The position numbers and the translations under genes were made by a program. From Terrimonas sp. (GTDB lineage: Bacteria; Bacteroidota; Bacteroidia; Chitinophagales; Chitinophagaceae), in contig NZ_QCZJ01000011.1 of NCBI RefSeq assembly GCF_003075435.1, forward strand, positions 62,001 through 126,000: 64,000 bases of DNA. Reading direction: 5' to 3'. The notes below the pieces were generated by a model. That model was not told the origin of the DNA and ran no database searches. It saw only the letters and a program-made list of their open reading frames with translations. This document shows positions 8,392 through 17,156 of this stretch, piece by piece. Positions within the stretch are counted from its first letter, which is position 1. Every line of letters begins with the position of its first letter.

Positions 8392-9468
8392 ATGAACAAT
8401 AAGCCCTCGCAAATACTTATACATATAGCAGGCTGCGGTTTGTTCTTGCTGCTACCTTTCCTGTTTTCGCCCGACAGGCAGCAGGGTTTTTCTTCTGTAA
8501 TAAAAAATCCCGGTTATTATAGTGATCTGTTGAGATATGTAATGATGTTACTATTCTTCTATCTTAACTACTATTTTTTAATACCCCGCTTCTATTTTTC
8601 AGAAAAATATCTTATCTATTTTTTACTTGTGCTGGGTTGCTTTTTTGTTATCAGCTATATTCCGCAATTAGTTGATCTCAACAGAGGAGAGCGGTTTCCT
8701 TTACCGCCCCGCCCGATGAACCCAATAAATCCCATTGATCCCATAAATCCTATGCCGCACAGGCTAATAGGAAGAAGACGACCTGGTGGAGATTTTTTTA
8801 GTATGCGCCAGAACATTTCCTTATTTCTGGCAATATTCTTTTTTTCGCTGATGCTGAGGATCAGCAACAGGTGGCGAAGGGTAGAAAAAGAAAAAGTTGA
8901 CAGGGAGCTTTCTTACCTCAAGGCACAGATAAACCCGCATTTTCTTTTCAATACACTTAACAGTATATATGCATTGGCAATCAATAAATCGGATGATACT
9001 GCAACAGCCGTGGTAAAACTTTCCGGTATGATGCGTTATGTGCTTTCTGATGTTACCCAGGAATATGTTCCTCTTGAAAAAGAAATAAATTATATACGGG
9101 ATTATATTGAGTTGCAGGAACTGCGTTTTGGAGAATCCATGCAGCTTAATTTTGTGGTGGAAGGTGATTTGTATGGAAAAAAAATTGCACCACTCATACT
9201 TATCGCTTTTGTTGAAAATGCTTTTAAATATGGCGTAAATGCTGAGGAGGAATCGCTTATAACCATAGCTGTAAATGTTATTAATACCGTGCTTACTATG
9301 GAAATATATAACCACAAAGTAAAACGCGATGGTAATATGGATAGCCAGCATGGTTTGGGAATAGCCAATACGAAAAACAGGCTGGAATTATTATATCCTT
9401 CCAAACACATACTTGAGATAAAAAATACGGAAAAAGATTTTACGGTTTTACTTACTTTGAATTTATAA
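8392..9468 (+). CDS. LytS-type sensor histidine kinase (His_kinase/HATPase)
   Basis: Inner-membrane histidine kinase of the LytS/YehU class, 358 residues from the ATG at 8392; a TTG six codons earlier is less likely. Four hydrophobic segments (about 10-30, 42-60, 70-90 and 140-160 in this numbering) form the membrane part, with a proline-rich loop PRPMNPINPIDPINPMPHR between the third and fourth. The phosphoacceptor region is LKAQINPHFLFNTLNSIYAL and the ATPase N-box is FVENAFKYGV. Its stop overlaps the start of the LytTR regulator by one base (TAATG), so the two are translationally coupled and form one two-component system. The signal sensed is unknown. Confidence 0.93.
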   Translation: MNNKPSQILIHIAGCGLFLLLPFLFSPDRQQGFSSVIKNPGYYSDLLRYVMMLLFFYLNYYFLIPRFYFSEKYLIYFLLVLGCFFVISYIPQLVDLNRGERFPLPPRPMNPINPIDPINPMPHRLIGRRRPGGDFFSMRQNISLFLAIFFFSLMLRISNRWRRVEKEKVDRELSYLKAQINPHFLFNTLNSIYALAINKSDDTATAVVKLSGMMRYVLSDVTQEYVPLEKEINYIRDYIELQELRFGESMQLNFVVEGDLYGKKIAPLILIAFVENAFKYGVNAEEESLITIAVNVINTVLTMEIYNHKVKRDGNMDSQHGLGIANTKNRLELLYPSKHILEIKNTEKDFTVLLTLNL

Positions 9469-10160
9469 TGATAGAAGCGATAGCAATAGATGATGAATTA
9501 CCTGCATTAAGCATAATAGAAAATTTTTGTGCCAGGCTTGATTTTATCAACCTTCAAAAAACATTTAATCAGCCAACAGAAGCATTGAAATACCTGAAAA
9601 AATTTCCGGTTGACCTGTTATTTCTTGATGTGAATATGCCATCATTGAACGGGATAGATCTGTATAAATCCGTTCAGCAGGAAACAATGGTGATTTTTAC
9701 AACAGCATATAGCGAGTTTGCCGTGGAAGGCTTTAATTTAAACGCGGTAGATTATTTATTGAAACCGTTTACATTTAAACGTTTTTTGCAGGCATCCGAA
9801 AAAGCCCAGGACTATTATGCGTATCAATTACAAAAGCAAAAAACAGAGGCACAATATCTTTTCATACGCGCAGATTACAGCCTGGTTAAAATTGATATAA
9901 AAAATATTTTGTACATAGAAGGATATGATGATTATCTTAAAATCCATATAGAAGATCAACGCCCCGTCATTACCAGGATGACAATAAAAAATATTCTCGA
10001 AAAGCTGCCGGAAAATAATTTTATACGCATTCACCGCTCGTATGTTATTCCTCTTGATAAAGTCACCAGCCTGAGGAATAAAATGGTATCTGTGGGCGAG
10101 ATCAAACTTCCGTTAGGCAATAGTTTTGAAGAGAATTTCTTAAAAAGGTTTAACAAATAA
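9468..10160 (+). CDS. LytTR-family response regulator
   Basis: A 230-residue response regulator. The receiver domain (1-120) has the acidic pair DDE at 8-10, the phosphoacceptor D55 in LFLDVNMP, T in FTTAYSEFAVE and the lysine in DYLLKPF. The C-terminal LytTR DNA-binding domain (about 135-230) has YLFIRADYSLVKI, ILYIEGYDDYLKIH and FIRIHRSYVIPL. It is the cognate partner of the kinase encoded directly upstream, with a one-base overlap. Targets are not evident; no LytTR direct repeats were recognised nearby. Confidence 0.95.
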   Translation: MIEAIAIDDELPALSIIENFCARLDFINLQKTFNQPTEALKYLKKFPVDLLFLDVNMPSLNGIDLYKSVQQETMVIFTTAYSEFAVEGFNLNAVDYLLKPFTFKRFLQASEKAQDYYAYQLQKQKTEAQYLFIRADYSLVKIDIKNILYIEGYDDYLKIHIEDQRPVITRMTIKNILEKLPENNFIRIHRSYVIPLDKVTSLRNKMVSVGEIKLPLGNSFEENFLKRFNK

Positions 10161-10268
10161 ATACCTTCCGCCGCAACATTTTCTTCGTTTGCCTCATTTG
10201 TTTTTATTTACCCGCAGGGGGTATCATATTTGTATCTATTACAATAAATCCACTTCAAAAAATTGTAT

Positions 10269-10997
10269 ATGGAAAGAAAGCTTTTTTTACGACAAGGCTT
10301 CGCAGCCCTCGGAATATCGTTTATTGCACCTTTGGCTAATAGCTGTAAAAAAAACGATGTTACTACAGATACAACAACTGATGGCAGCGAAACAGGAACC
10401 GGCTCTGGTTCAGATACCTGCACTGTTGCACCCACAGAAACAGAAGGTCCGTTCCCTACAAAAAATCCATCAGCTTATGAAAGGAGTGATATAACCGACG
10501 GACGCAGCGGATATAAGTTAACGGTAAATATAACAGTAGGGCAGGTGAGCAAAAATTGTGCTGCATTGGCCGGAGCGATAGTAGATATATGGCATTGTGA
10601 TGCAGAAGGCAATTATTCGGAATATGGGGGCACACAAATGCAATCTACAAATTATACCTCTGTTCATTTTTTACGTGGCCGGCAAACCACCGATAACAAT
10701 GGATTAGTTACGTTCACCACTATTTTTCCCGGCTGGTACCAGGGAAGGGCTACTCATATACATGTTCACATATATAATGCATCAGGTACTTCGCTTAAGG
10801 TAACCCAGATTGCATTTCCCGAAGGTTCAGGCAGCGCTTTACTGGCTGTGAACGGGTATAGTAAAGGAATGAGCGGGTATACTTATAATGCCAGCGATAA
10901 TATCTTCAGCGATGATAAGGATGGAGTGGAGATGTCAACAGTTACCGGTGATAAAACCAATGGATTTTCATTGGCTATCCAGTTGAATGTACCATAA
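10269..10997 (+). CDS. Intradiol ring-cleavage dioxygenase-like lipoprotein
   Basis: From ATG 10269 the protein has 242 residues. It begins MERKLFLRQGF, a Tat-like RK-x-FL motif, followed by a hydrophobic stretch and a lipobox-like LANSC, so export as a lipoprotein is likely. The body is the intradiol dioxygenase fold (protocatechuate 3,4-dioxygenase/catechol dioxygenase type): PTETEGPFPT, DIWHCDAEGNYS, FLRGRQTTDNNG and FPGWYQGRATHIHVH. The two tyrosines (GNYS, GWYQ) and two histidines (THIHVH) are the expected Fe(III) ligands. Related exported proteins of unknown substrate are common in Bacteroidota. It is followed after 11 bp by two small genes on the same strand. The aromatic substrate cannot be inferred. 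Confidence 0.9.
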   Translation: MERKLFLRQGFAALGISFIAPLANSCKKNDVTTDTTTDGSETGTGSGSDTCTVAPTETEGPFPTKNPSAYERSDITDGRSGYKLTVNITVGQVSKNCAALAGAIVDIWHCDAEGNYSEYGGTQMQSTNYTSVHFLRGRQTTDNNGLVTFTTIFPGWYQGRATHIHVHIYNASGTSLKVTQIAFPEGSGSALLAVNGYSKGMSGYTYNASDNIFSDDKDGVEMSTVTGDKTNGFSLAIQLNVP

Positions 10998-11008
10998 GAA
11001 TTATATTG

Positions 11009-11530
11009 ATGGGAACAAGGATTATTACATTATGTTACCGGAAAATAATTGATGCCCGGTCACAAAAAGAATGGGAAAAGCTTGTGTTTGAAGATACCTG
11101 GAAGGAATTTAAAATGCAGTCGCAGTTGTTTAACCAGGAAAACAGGTATACCACTTTTTCGCAATTGCTTTTGCATGTACCTGCATCTGAAAAACTGCAT
11201 TTCCTGGTTAGCGCCGCGGCAGTTAACTATATTAAACAGCTCAATAATAAAATACCTGATATTGTAAACAATATTGGTAAAATCTTTTTAAGCTTCAGCA
11301 AATTTTATTTTGAAATAATTAATTCCGATCTGCAGCATAAATCAGTACATAGTGTAGCTATTAATTTTTACAGTGATCCCCTGCGATGGCACGAAACTAT
11401 TGGTGATTATTTATTGCTGTCTGCTGATGCGGATGGTATTGAAGGGCAAACAAGCTTGTATAAGATCCAGCCTTTTGTAAATATACATTCATTGCAAAAA
11501 GAACAAAATGATGGAGCAATCAAACGCTAA
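11009..11530 (+). CDS. Hypothetical protein, probably cytoplasmic
   Basis: I do not recognise this 173-residue protein (ATG at 11009; a TTG codon lies just before). It has no signal peptide or membrane segment. It starts with a basic helix-rich region (CYRKIIDARSQKEWEKLVFEDTWKE is too long a match to any motif I know), has AAAVNYIKQLNNKIPDIVNNIGKIFL in the middle and a C-terminal part with DPLRWHETIGDYLLLSADADG. It overlaps the next gene by 23 bp in another frame and follows the dioxygenase gene by 11 bp, so it is likely part of that operon. Confidence 0.6.
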   Translation: MGTRIITLCYRKIIDARSQKEWEKLVFEDTWKEFKMQSQLFNQENRYTTFSQLLLHVPASEKLHFLVSAAAVNYIKQLNNKIPDIVNNIGKIFLSFSKFYFEIINSDLQHKSVHSVAINFYSDPLRWHETIGDYLLLSADADGIEGQTSLYKIQPFVNIHSLQKEQNDGAIKR

Positions 11531-12209
11531 GATCTTTCTCGCGAAAGAAAGGGGTAAGAATGAAACAGGTGTAATGAGGAGTTATAAAACCTTCAATTCC
11601 GGTAATTATTTTAATGAACATAAAACCGCGTTTGGCAATTTATACCTGTTGAATGATGATACGCTGGCGCCGGCTGAAACAATAAAAATGTTTGTTGAGG
11701 AAGAAAGCTATATTGTTTTTTTGCCTGTTGCTGGCGGTATTATTTATAGTGATTCACCGGGGCATGAAGTAACTATTATGGCAGGAGAGGCGCAGATAAA
11801 GTTTACTTTGCCCGGAACAATAATAGAAATTAAAAACGCTTACGAAGATAGTCTGGTCAATTACCTGCATATTCGTTTCAGACGGGTTGCTAAATCTGCT
11901 TGCGCTATAGATGAGCTTGTTTCATTTAATATTGATCAGAATAAGGATCAGTTTGTGCGGGTAAGCCGGCAAAATCCGGAAATGCCCTTTATGCTTTCTA
12001 TGATAAAGCTTGGTGGAAGATCAGAAGTGATATATGAGCTCCATAACAAAAAAAATGCTGTTTATACCTATGTGATAGAGGGCGCTTTTGAGGTTCAATA
12101 CCGGTTATTGCATGAAAGGGACGGATTAGCGTTATGGGAGGTTCCTGAAATAGAAGCTGAAGCGCTGAGCAATGATGCAATATTATTAATAGCTGAAGTG
12201 AGCCTATAA
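11508..12209 (+). CDS. Pirin/quercetinase-like cupin protein
   Basis: A 233-residue protein whose C-terminal third resembles the C-terminal cupin domain of YhaK/quercetinase-type pirins: YVIEGAFEVQYRLLHERDGL followed by EIEAEALSNDAILLIAEV. The N-terminal half also looks like a cupin barrel (residues 40-140), but the standard pirin metal-binding HxH motifs are not evident, so it may lack activity. The start is ambiguous (ATGATG at 11508). It overlaps its upstream neighbour by 23 bp and converges with aat, the two stops overlapping by 6 bp. The pairing with a ring-cleavage dioxygenase gene is suggestive but not proof of a shared pathway. Confidence 0.65.
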   Translation: MMEQSNAKIFLAKERGKNETGVMRSYKTFNSGNYFNEHKTAFGNLYLLNDDTLAPAETIKMFVEEESYIVFLPVAGGIIYSDSPGHEVTIMAGEAQIKFTLPGTIIEIKNAYEDSLVNYLHIRFRRVAKSACAIDELVSFNIDQNKDQFVRVSRQNPEMPFMLSMIKLGGRSEVIYELHNKKNAVYTYVIEGAFEVQYRLLHERDGLALWEVPEIEAEALSNDAILLIAEVSL

Positions 12210-12875
12210 TAAATCTTTTAAAAGCTGCATGAATTTTTCTCTTGGTATCATAGCCGCGCCCAGGCTTTCCAGGTGGGCGGTATACACCTGGCAGTCTATT
12301 AATGCAACAGCCTCTGATCTCAATTGCTGCACATAACGTATAAAAGCAAATTTACTGGCATTGCTCGCTTTGCTGAACATACTCTCTCCAAAAAAAGCAT
12401 TACCTAACCTTATGCCATACAATCCGCCAACAAGCTCATCACCCAGCCAGGCTTCAGCACTATGTGCAAATCCTTTTTCATGGAGCGTTGTATAGGCTTT
12501 TTCAACTTCGTTTGTAATCCAGGTGCCCTGCTGATTATTGCGTGGTATGTTTTTACAATTATGAATAACAGCTTTAAAATTTTGATTGATCGTAAACCTG
12601 AATTGCTCTTTTTTGATCAGCTGCTGCATACTCTTACTCACTTTCAGTTCATCAGGAAATAAAACAAATCTCGGATCAGGGCTCCACCAAAGCGGAACAG
12701 TTCCTTCATACCACGGAAAAATACCGCTCCTGTATGCCAGCAACAGCCTTTCCACAGAAAGATTGCCTCCCATAGCCAGCAATCCATCAGCATCAGCAAG
12801 CTGTACAGGAGGAAATATTAATTCATTTTTTAAAGCGAAGATGGGCATATGCACGAAGTTAATTACAGAATCCAT
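12204..12875 (-). CDS. aat: Leucyl/phenylalanyl-tRNA--protein transferase
   Basis: Aat transfers Leu or Phe from aminoacyl-tRNA to N-terminal Lys/Arg of proteins, marking them for ClpS/ClpAP (N-end rule). The family signature is complete: FPPVQLADADGLLAMGG, LLAYRSGIFPWYE, LWWSPDPRFVLFP, GTWITNEVEKAY, GFAHSAEAW, GGLYGIRLGNAFFGESMFS and DCQVYTAHLESLGA. Length 223 is normal. The start could be M1 or M10 (MPIFALKNEL), the latter matching typical family N-termini better. The 3' end overlaps the convergent pirin-like gene by 6 bp. Confidence 0.97.
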   Translation of the reverse strand: MDSVINFVHMPIFALKNELIFPPVQLADADGLLAMGGNLSVERLLLAYRSGIFPWYEGTVPLWWSPDPRFVLFPDELKVSKSMQQLIKKEQFRFTINQNFKAVIHNCKNIPRNNQQGTWITNEVEKAYTTLHEKGFAHSAEAWLGDELVGGLYGIRLGNAFFGESMFSKASNASKFAFIRYVQQLRSEAVALIDCQVYTAHLESLGAAMIPREKFMQLLKDLL

Positions 12876-12996
12876 TTACCCTTCATCCTTATATTAATAT
12901 CGGTTTATTATTATGTATTTATATTGCGCATCAAAAAATTAGTGTTCGTGCAACGCTTTATAATGAAGTGTTGTCAACTAAACCGGATATATACTG

Positions 12997-13560
12997 ATGA
13001 TTGATTATCAGCAATTAGTAAACGACTGTCTAAAGAACAAGCCTTCAGCTCAGCGAAAGTTGTATGAACTTTTTGCAGAGCAGATGCTTGGGGTATGTTA
13101 TCGCTATACCAAATCGCTTGCTGATGCGGAAGATGTTTTACAGGAAGGATTTGTAAAAGTGTTTAAATACCTGCACCAATACCGTTCAGACGGAGAATTG
13201 GGTGCATGGGTAAGGCGTATTATGGTGAACACTGCTATAAATTATTTAAAACAAAGCAGTAAATATCAATACGACCTTTCGTTTACAGACCTGGCACTTC
13301 ACCCGGTTTCTGAAGATAACCCTCAACTTAGCATGCAGGCAAAAGAACTGGCAAATTTAGTAAGGCAATTACCAACAGGATACCAAACGGTATTTAATAT
13401 GCATGCGGTAGAGGGATATACACATGTAGAGATCGGTGAAATACTAGGTATTAATGAGGGAACGTCCAGGTCGCAATATATGCGGGCAAGAAACCTGCTT
13501 ATTAACTGGATAGAAAAATATTCCGTTGAATCAAAACTGGGACAATATGCCGGAAAATGA
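12997..13560 (+). CDS. ECF-type RNA polymerase sigma factor
   Basis: A 187-residue sigma-70 family ECF factor. Region 2 is seen in YRYTKSLADAEDVLQEGF and AWVRRIMVNTAINYLK; region 4 in GYQTVFNMHAVEGYTHVEIGEILGINEGTSRSQ. It overlaps the following anti-sigma-like/beta-barrel gene by 14 bp, and two further envelope genes follow, so it probably regulates its own operon in response to an envelope signal. The promoter is not obvious; the preceding 120 bp are AT-rich. Confidence 0.95.
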   Translation: MIDYQQLVNDCLKNKPSAQRKLYELFAEQMLGVCYRYTKSLADAEDVLQEGFVKVFKYLHQYRSDGELGAWVRRIMVNTAINYLKQSSKYQYDLSFTDLALHPVSEDNPQLSMQAKELANLVRQLPTGYQTVFNMHAVEGYTHVEIGEILGINEGTSRSQYMRARNLLINWIEKYSVESKLGQYAGK

Positions 13561-15097
13561 TTTTGAAAAACAGGTGCAAGACTTGTTTGACGGATTGAAA
13601 CTGAAACCGTCGGACAATGTGTGGCATAATGTGAATGACCGCATAGAAAAAGATAAAAAGAGAAGAAGAGCAATCTTCTGGATTCCGCTGCTTTTATTGC
13701 TGCTGTTGGGTGGCGCAGGGGCATATATGATGTGGGGAAGCGGCACTGGTGAAAAAGCTTCTGAGGAAATGGTAGCCATTAAACAAACTGAAAAAGCCTC
13801 AACTGAAAATTCAAACAATCCGGCTCATACTGAACAAAATACTATCGCAGGGATGGATGCAGGCCCTGCTGAAAAACAAAATACTACTCCTGCTGAAATC
13901 ACAAATACTAATAATAAGGATGGTTTAGGGTCTGAGTCACAACCTGTTTCTTCTGCTATAATCAGCAAACAGGTTACTCCGCAGGCAACGGATAAATACC
14001 CGGTAAAAAGTAAGCCTGGTAAAAATACTTCGTTGCCTGCTTTTAATGTCGCAGAAAATAATGTGAAAACAGGTGGACAGAAAATCGGGCATATATTGAA
14101 TGATACAAAAGAACAACAGGAAGGCTATAAAAATTTTTCTAAAAATATTACTGAAGGCAATAATGCTGCAAAAGGTTTCAATGGTACAGCCGTTCAACAG
14201 TATATTCATGCACAACCGTTCATCCTTTCCTGGCCCGATAATGAAAAACAGATCAGCACTTCATTGCAAAAATTACCTGCCAGCACTGCTTCAAATTCAA
14301 CTGTACGGCTGGCTAAAAAGAAATCATGGGAATTTGGTATAAACGCCGGTGCCGGATTTTCAAAAACAGGGTCGGGCTTATCTGATATTTTTAATAAATT
14401 AAGTTTTGAGAAATCAACTTTAGCAGATTATGCAACATCCGCACCTGTGTATAACATGAATGCCGGTTTTGTTGCCTCGCAGAATAATGTATACCTCGCC
14501 GCATTACCAACTTCGGCAACGCCTGTTAAACGCGGATTAATGTGGAATGCTGGTGCATCTGTAAAATGGTATGTAAAACCCAGGCTTGCACTTACCGGAA
14601 ATTTTCAATACAGCTATTTTTCTACAAGCAGGGAGGTTGGGAAATTTTTAAGCAATAATAACGGAGCATTTGCCGGGTTAAACAGCAGTGGACGCTATTC
14701 TGGTTACTATTCCGGAAACAACGCTGCAGAGTATAAAAACAAATATCATCTTATGGAATTGCCGCTGGGTATACAATGGCAATTAAATAAAGGCACTAAA
14801 CTGTTTCCGCTGCAACTGAACTCTGGTTTGTCTGCCGGCTGGCTAATAAATTCTAATGCCCTGCATTATGATAAACCAACAGGTACTTACTACCAGGATG
14901 AATCTTTATTTAATAAATTTCAGTTAGGACTATATGCGGGATTATCAGCAAAATTATTTCAGCATTCCCACATGCCTTTGTATGTAGGTCCATACATGCA
15001 ATACGGACTATCAAACCTTGTAAAATCTTCTTCCGGAACACAGCAGAGCCTTATGTCTGTTGGCATAAAAACGGAATGGATACTTTGGAAGAAATAA
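13547..15097 (+). CDS. Anti-sigma-like N-terminus fused to outer-membrane beta-barrel domain
   Basis: From ATG 13547 the protein has 516 residues; a TTG 21 bp earlier is also in frame. Residues 1-40 are cytoplasmic, with FDGLKLKPSDNVWHNVNDRI, a motif I associate with proteins encoded next to ECF sigma factors in Chitinophagaceae. Residues 42-62 form one transmembrane helix (IFWIPLLLLLLLGGAGAYMM). Residues 65-255 are a low-complexity Asn/Thr/Gln/Lys-rich linker. Residues 255-516 look like a porin-type barrel (FGINAGAGFSKTG, GNFQYSYFST, LYAGLSAKLF) ending in KTEWILWKK. One chain thus seems to span from cytoplasm to outer membrane. It is probably the sigma factor regulator; the mechanism is unknown. 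Confidence 0.75.
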   Translation: MPENDFEKQVQDLFDGLKLKPSDNVWHNVNDRIEKDKKRRRAIFWIPLLLLLLLGGAGAYMMWGSGTGEKASEEMVAIKQTEKASTENSNNPAHTEQNTIAGMDAGPAEKQNTTPAEITNTNNKDGLGSESQPVSSAIISKQVTPQATDKYPVKSKPGKNTSLPAFNVAENNVKTGGQKIGHILNDTKEQQEGYKNFSKNITEGNNAAKGFNGTAVQQYIHAQPFILSWPDNEKQISTSLQKLPASTASNSTVRLAKKKSWEFGINAGAGFSKTGSGLSDIFNKLSFEKSTLADYATSAPVYNMNAGFVASQNNVYLAALPTSATPVKRGLMWNAGASVKWYVKPRLALTGNFQYSYFSTSREVGKFLSNNNGAFAGLNSSGRYSGYYSGNNAAEYKNKYHLMELPLGIQWQLNKGTKLFPLQLNSGLSAGWLINSNALHYDKPTGTYYQDESLFNKFQLGLYAGLSAKLFQHSHMPLYVGPYMQYGLSNLVKSSSGTQQSLMSVGIKTEWILWKK

Positions 15098-15181
15098 TAT
15101 AGCATCTTTCTTTAGAAACAGGCAATAAAATAAATAACTGAAGCAACGCTGTAGTAATAGCTGTTGTCAGCTTTAAAAACT

Positions 15182-16489
15182 ATGCTTATGCTAAAACATA
15201 TACACAAGCTTACTTCAATTATTCTGCTAAGCTTCATCCTCTTTCTCCAGGGATGCATTAAAGATCATTGTACACATACTTTCAGCTATTTTAGTCCTGT
15301 TTACAGAACAACAGAACAGGTGCGTGCTAATATTAAAAGCAATGCGCCACGGCAAATCTCGCAGGCCGGAAAATTATATATCAGGGGACAGTATATTTTT
15401 TTGAATGAGCTTGACAAAGGAATACACATCATTGATAACAGCAATCCTCTTTCGCCCAAGAATGTTGCATTCATAGATATTCCTGGAAATATGGATTTGG
15501 CTGTAAAAGGAAATACATTATATGCTGATGCATATACTGACCTGGTTGCATTGGATATTACTAATCCTTTACAGGCACGCACAACCAAAATTGTTGAAAG
15601 CGCATTTCCTTACCGGCAATATTATGGTGCATTCTATGCCGATACGTCAAAAGTTATTGTTGATTGGGTTAAAAGAGATACAACAGTAGATGCGGAATGT
15701 GGCAATGGCGGCTTTTTTGGCATTAATTTTAATAAGCACGACGTAATAATGTATGAGGATGTATTAAGCCTGGCGAATACGGCACGATACAGCTCAAACA
15801 CATCCTCCTCCCCCGGGAATGCTGTTTCTCCCTTTGGTGTTGGAGGATCGATGGCCAGGTTTGCAATTGCCGGAAATAATTTGTACGCTGTTACAACAAG
15901 TGATCTGAATGTTTTTGGTATAGGCTCACCTCAATCACCGTCATTCAATAAAAAAATTAATATGGGATGGAATATTGAAACAATATATCCATTTCAGCAG
16001 AAATTGTTCATTGGCTCTACAACAGGCATGTTTATTTATAATATTGCTGATGGTAATAATCCTGTACAGGAAGGGCAATTTTCGCATGTGCAGAGCTGCG
16101 ATCCGGTTATAGCCGATGAAAAGTATGCTTATGTTACGCTTCGCTCGGGTACAAGCTGTAATGGGTTTACCAATCAACTGGAAATATTGGATATTAAAGA
16201 TCTGTCAAGTCCTGCTTTGCTGAAAACATACCCTATGACAAATCCTTACGGGCTTTCAAAAGATGGGGATCTACTTTTTATATGCGATGGGGCAGATGGT
16301 TTGAAAGTGTATAACGCGGCAGATGTTAAGAATATAAAGCTTATTACTACCATACCTGATATTGAAACTTATGATGTAATTGCAATGGATGGTATTGCAT
16401 TGCTGGTAAATTCGGAAGGGTTGTATCAATATTCGTATGCTGATATCAATAACATTCATTTACTGAGCAAAATTGATATAGCACAATGA
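15182..16489 (+). CDS. LVIVD-repeat lipoprotein
   Basis: A 435-residue lipoprotein: the signal peptide ends in the lipobox FLQGC (Cys25 from ATG 15182). The body contains several LVIVD-type repeats typical of beta-propeller-like surface proteins, such as GIHIIDNSNPLSPKNVAFID, LVALDITNPLQAR, MFIYNIADGNNPVQEGQF, LEILDIKDLSSPALLKTY and LKVYNAADVKNIKLI. No enzymatic motif is seen. Its stop overlaps the start of the next gene (ATGA), indicating coupling. It belongs to the sigma-factor operon starting at 12997 and probably sits in the outer membrane. The 84 bp before it carry a fragment (15148-15171) resembling the repeat family at 48627. Confidence 0.85.
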   Translation: MLMLKHIHKLTSIILLSFILFLQGCIKDHCTHTFSYFSPVYRTTEQVRANIKSNAPRQISQAGKLYIRGQYIFLNELDKGIHIIDNSNPLSPKNVAFIDIPGNMDLAVKGNTLYADAYTDLVALDITNPLQARTTKIVESAFPYRQYYGAFYADTSKVIVDWVKRDTTVDAECGNGGFFGINFNKHDVIMYEDVLSLANTARYSSNTSSSPGNAVSPFGVGGSMARFAIAGNNLYAVTTSDLNVFGIGSPQSPSFNKKINMGWNIETIYPFQQKLFIGSTTGMFIYNIADGNNPVQEGQFSHVQSCDPVIADEKYAYVTLRSGTSCNGFTNQLEILDIKDLSSPALLKTYPMTNPYGLSKDGDLLFICDGADGLKVYNAADVKNIKLITTIPDIETYDVIAMDGIALLVNSEGLYQYSYADINNIHLLSKIDIAQ

Positions 16490-17079
16490 GAAAAACTATC
16501 ATGATGCTGGCGCTTGCTTTTTGTATCCAGGCGGGCTTTAGCCAGCAAAAGCAAAGATTGCAATTTCATTCGCTTCAGCAGGTAGGTTTGATCAACGGGA
16601 ATGGAGCAGTATCGGGTTTGCTTCAATCAGTTAACGGGCTTGAAAAACACAACTGGTTTGCAGGAGCGGGGATTGGTTTGGATTTTTATCGTTACAGAAC
16701 TGTACCGTTGTTTATTGATATAAAAAAATATATCAGTATAAAAAACGGCAACCGTTTTTTTATATATGCCGATGGGGGATATAATATACCCTGGCTTCCT
16801 AAAAAAGAAGAAAATTTTACCTGGGGAAGCGGGCAAACAAAAGCCTGGAGTGAATATAAAGGGGGGCTGTATTTTGATGCCGGGCTGGGTTATGCTATAA
16901 AATTTCGCAGTGGTAATAATATGCTTTTAAGTACAGGCTACTCGTATAAGTATTTTGAAGAAACCAAAACCACTAAAACTACAGTTGTGGGCACGGCCGG
17001 AACAACGGAGTCTGTTGATAAGCAGTATTATGATTTTACTTTTAAAAGATTGATGATAAAGATTGGGTGGGAGTTTTAA
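16486..17079 (+). CDS. Outer-membrane beta-barrel protein
   Basis: A 197-residue protein with a signal peptide (MRKTIMMLALAFCIQAGFSQ) and alternating amphipathic strands: FAGAGIGLDFYRYRTVPLFI, RFFIYADGGYNIPW, GGLYFDAGLGYAIKF, LLSTGYSYKYFE. It ends in RLMIKIGWEF, a C-terminal aromatic as expected for BAM-dependent barrels. It is the last gene of the ECF operon (4-bp overlap with the LVIVD lipoprotein) and is followed by a strong terminator. Function beyond membrane insertion is unknown. Confidence 0.85.
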   Translation: MRKTIMMLALAFCIQAGFSQQKQRLQFHSLQQVGLINGNGAVSGLLQSVNGLEKHNWFAGAGIGLDFYRYRTVPLFIDIKKYISIKNGNRFFIYADGGYNIPWLPKKEENFTWGSGQTKAWSEYKGGLYFDAGLGYAIKFRSGNNMLLSTGYSYKYFEETKTTKTTVVGTAGTTESVDKQYYDFTFKRLMIKIGWEF

Positions 17080-17103
17080 TATTACCTGGTTATTTGTAAT
17101 AAT

Positions 17104-17134
17104 AAAAGCTGTTTCAAAATATGAAACAGCTTTT
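17104..17134. terminator. Bidirectional intrinsic terminator
   Basis: A perfect 12-bp stem (AAAAGCTGTTTC / GAAACAGCTTTT) with a 7-nt loop, A/T-flanked on both sides. It lies between the convergent beta-barrel gene and the minus-strand receptor and can serve both. Confidence 0.92.
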
Positions 17135-17156
17135 ATTTATTTGTTATTATAAAAAC

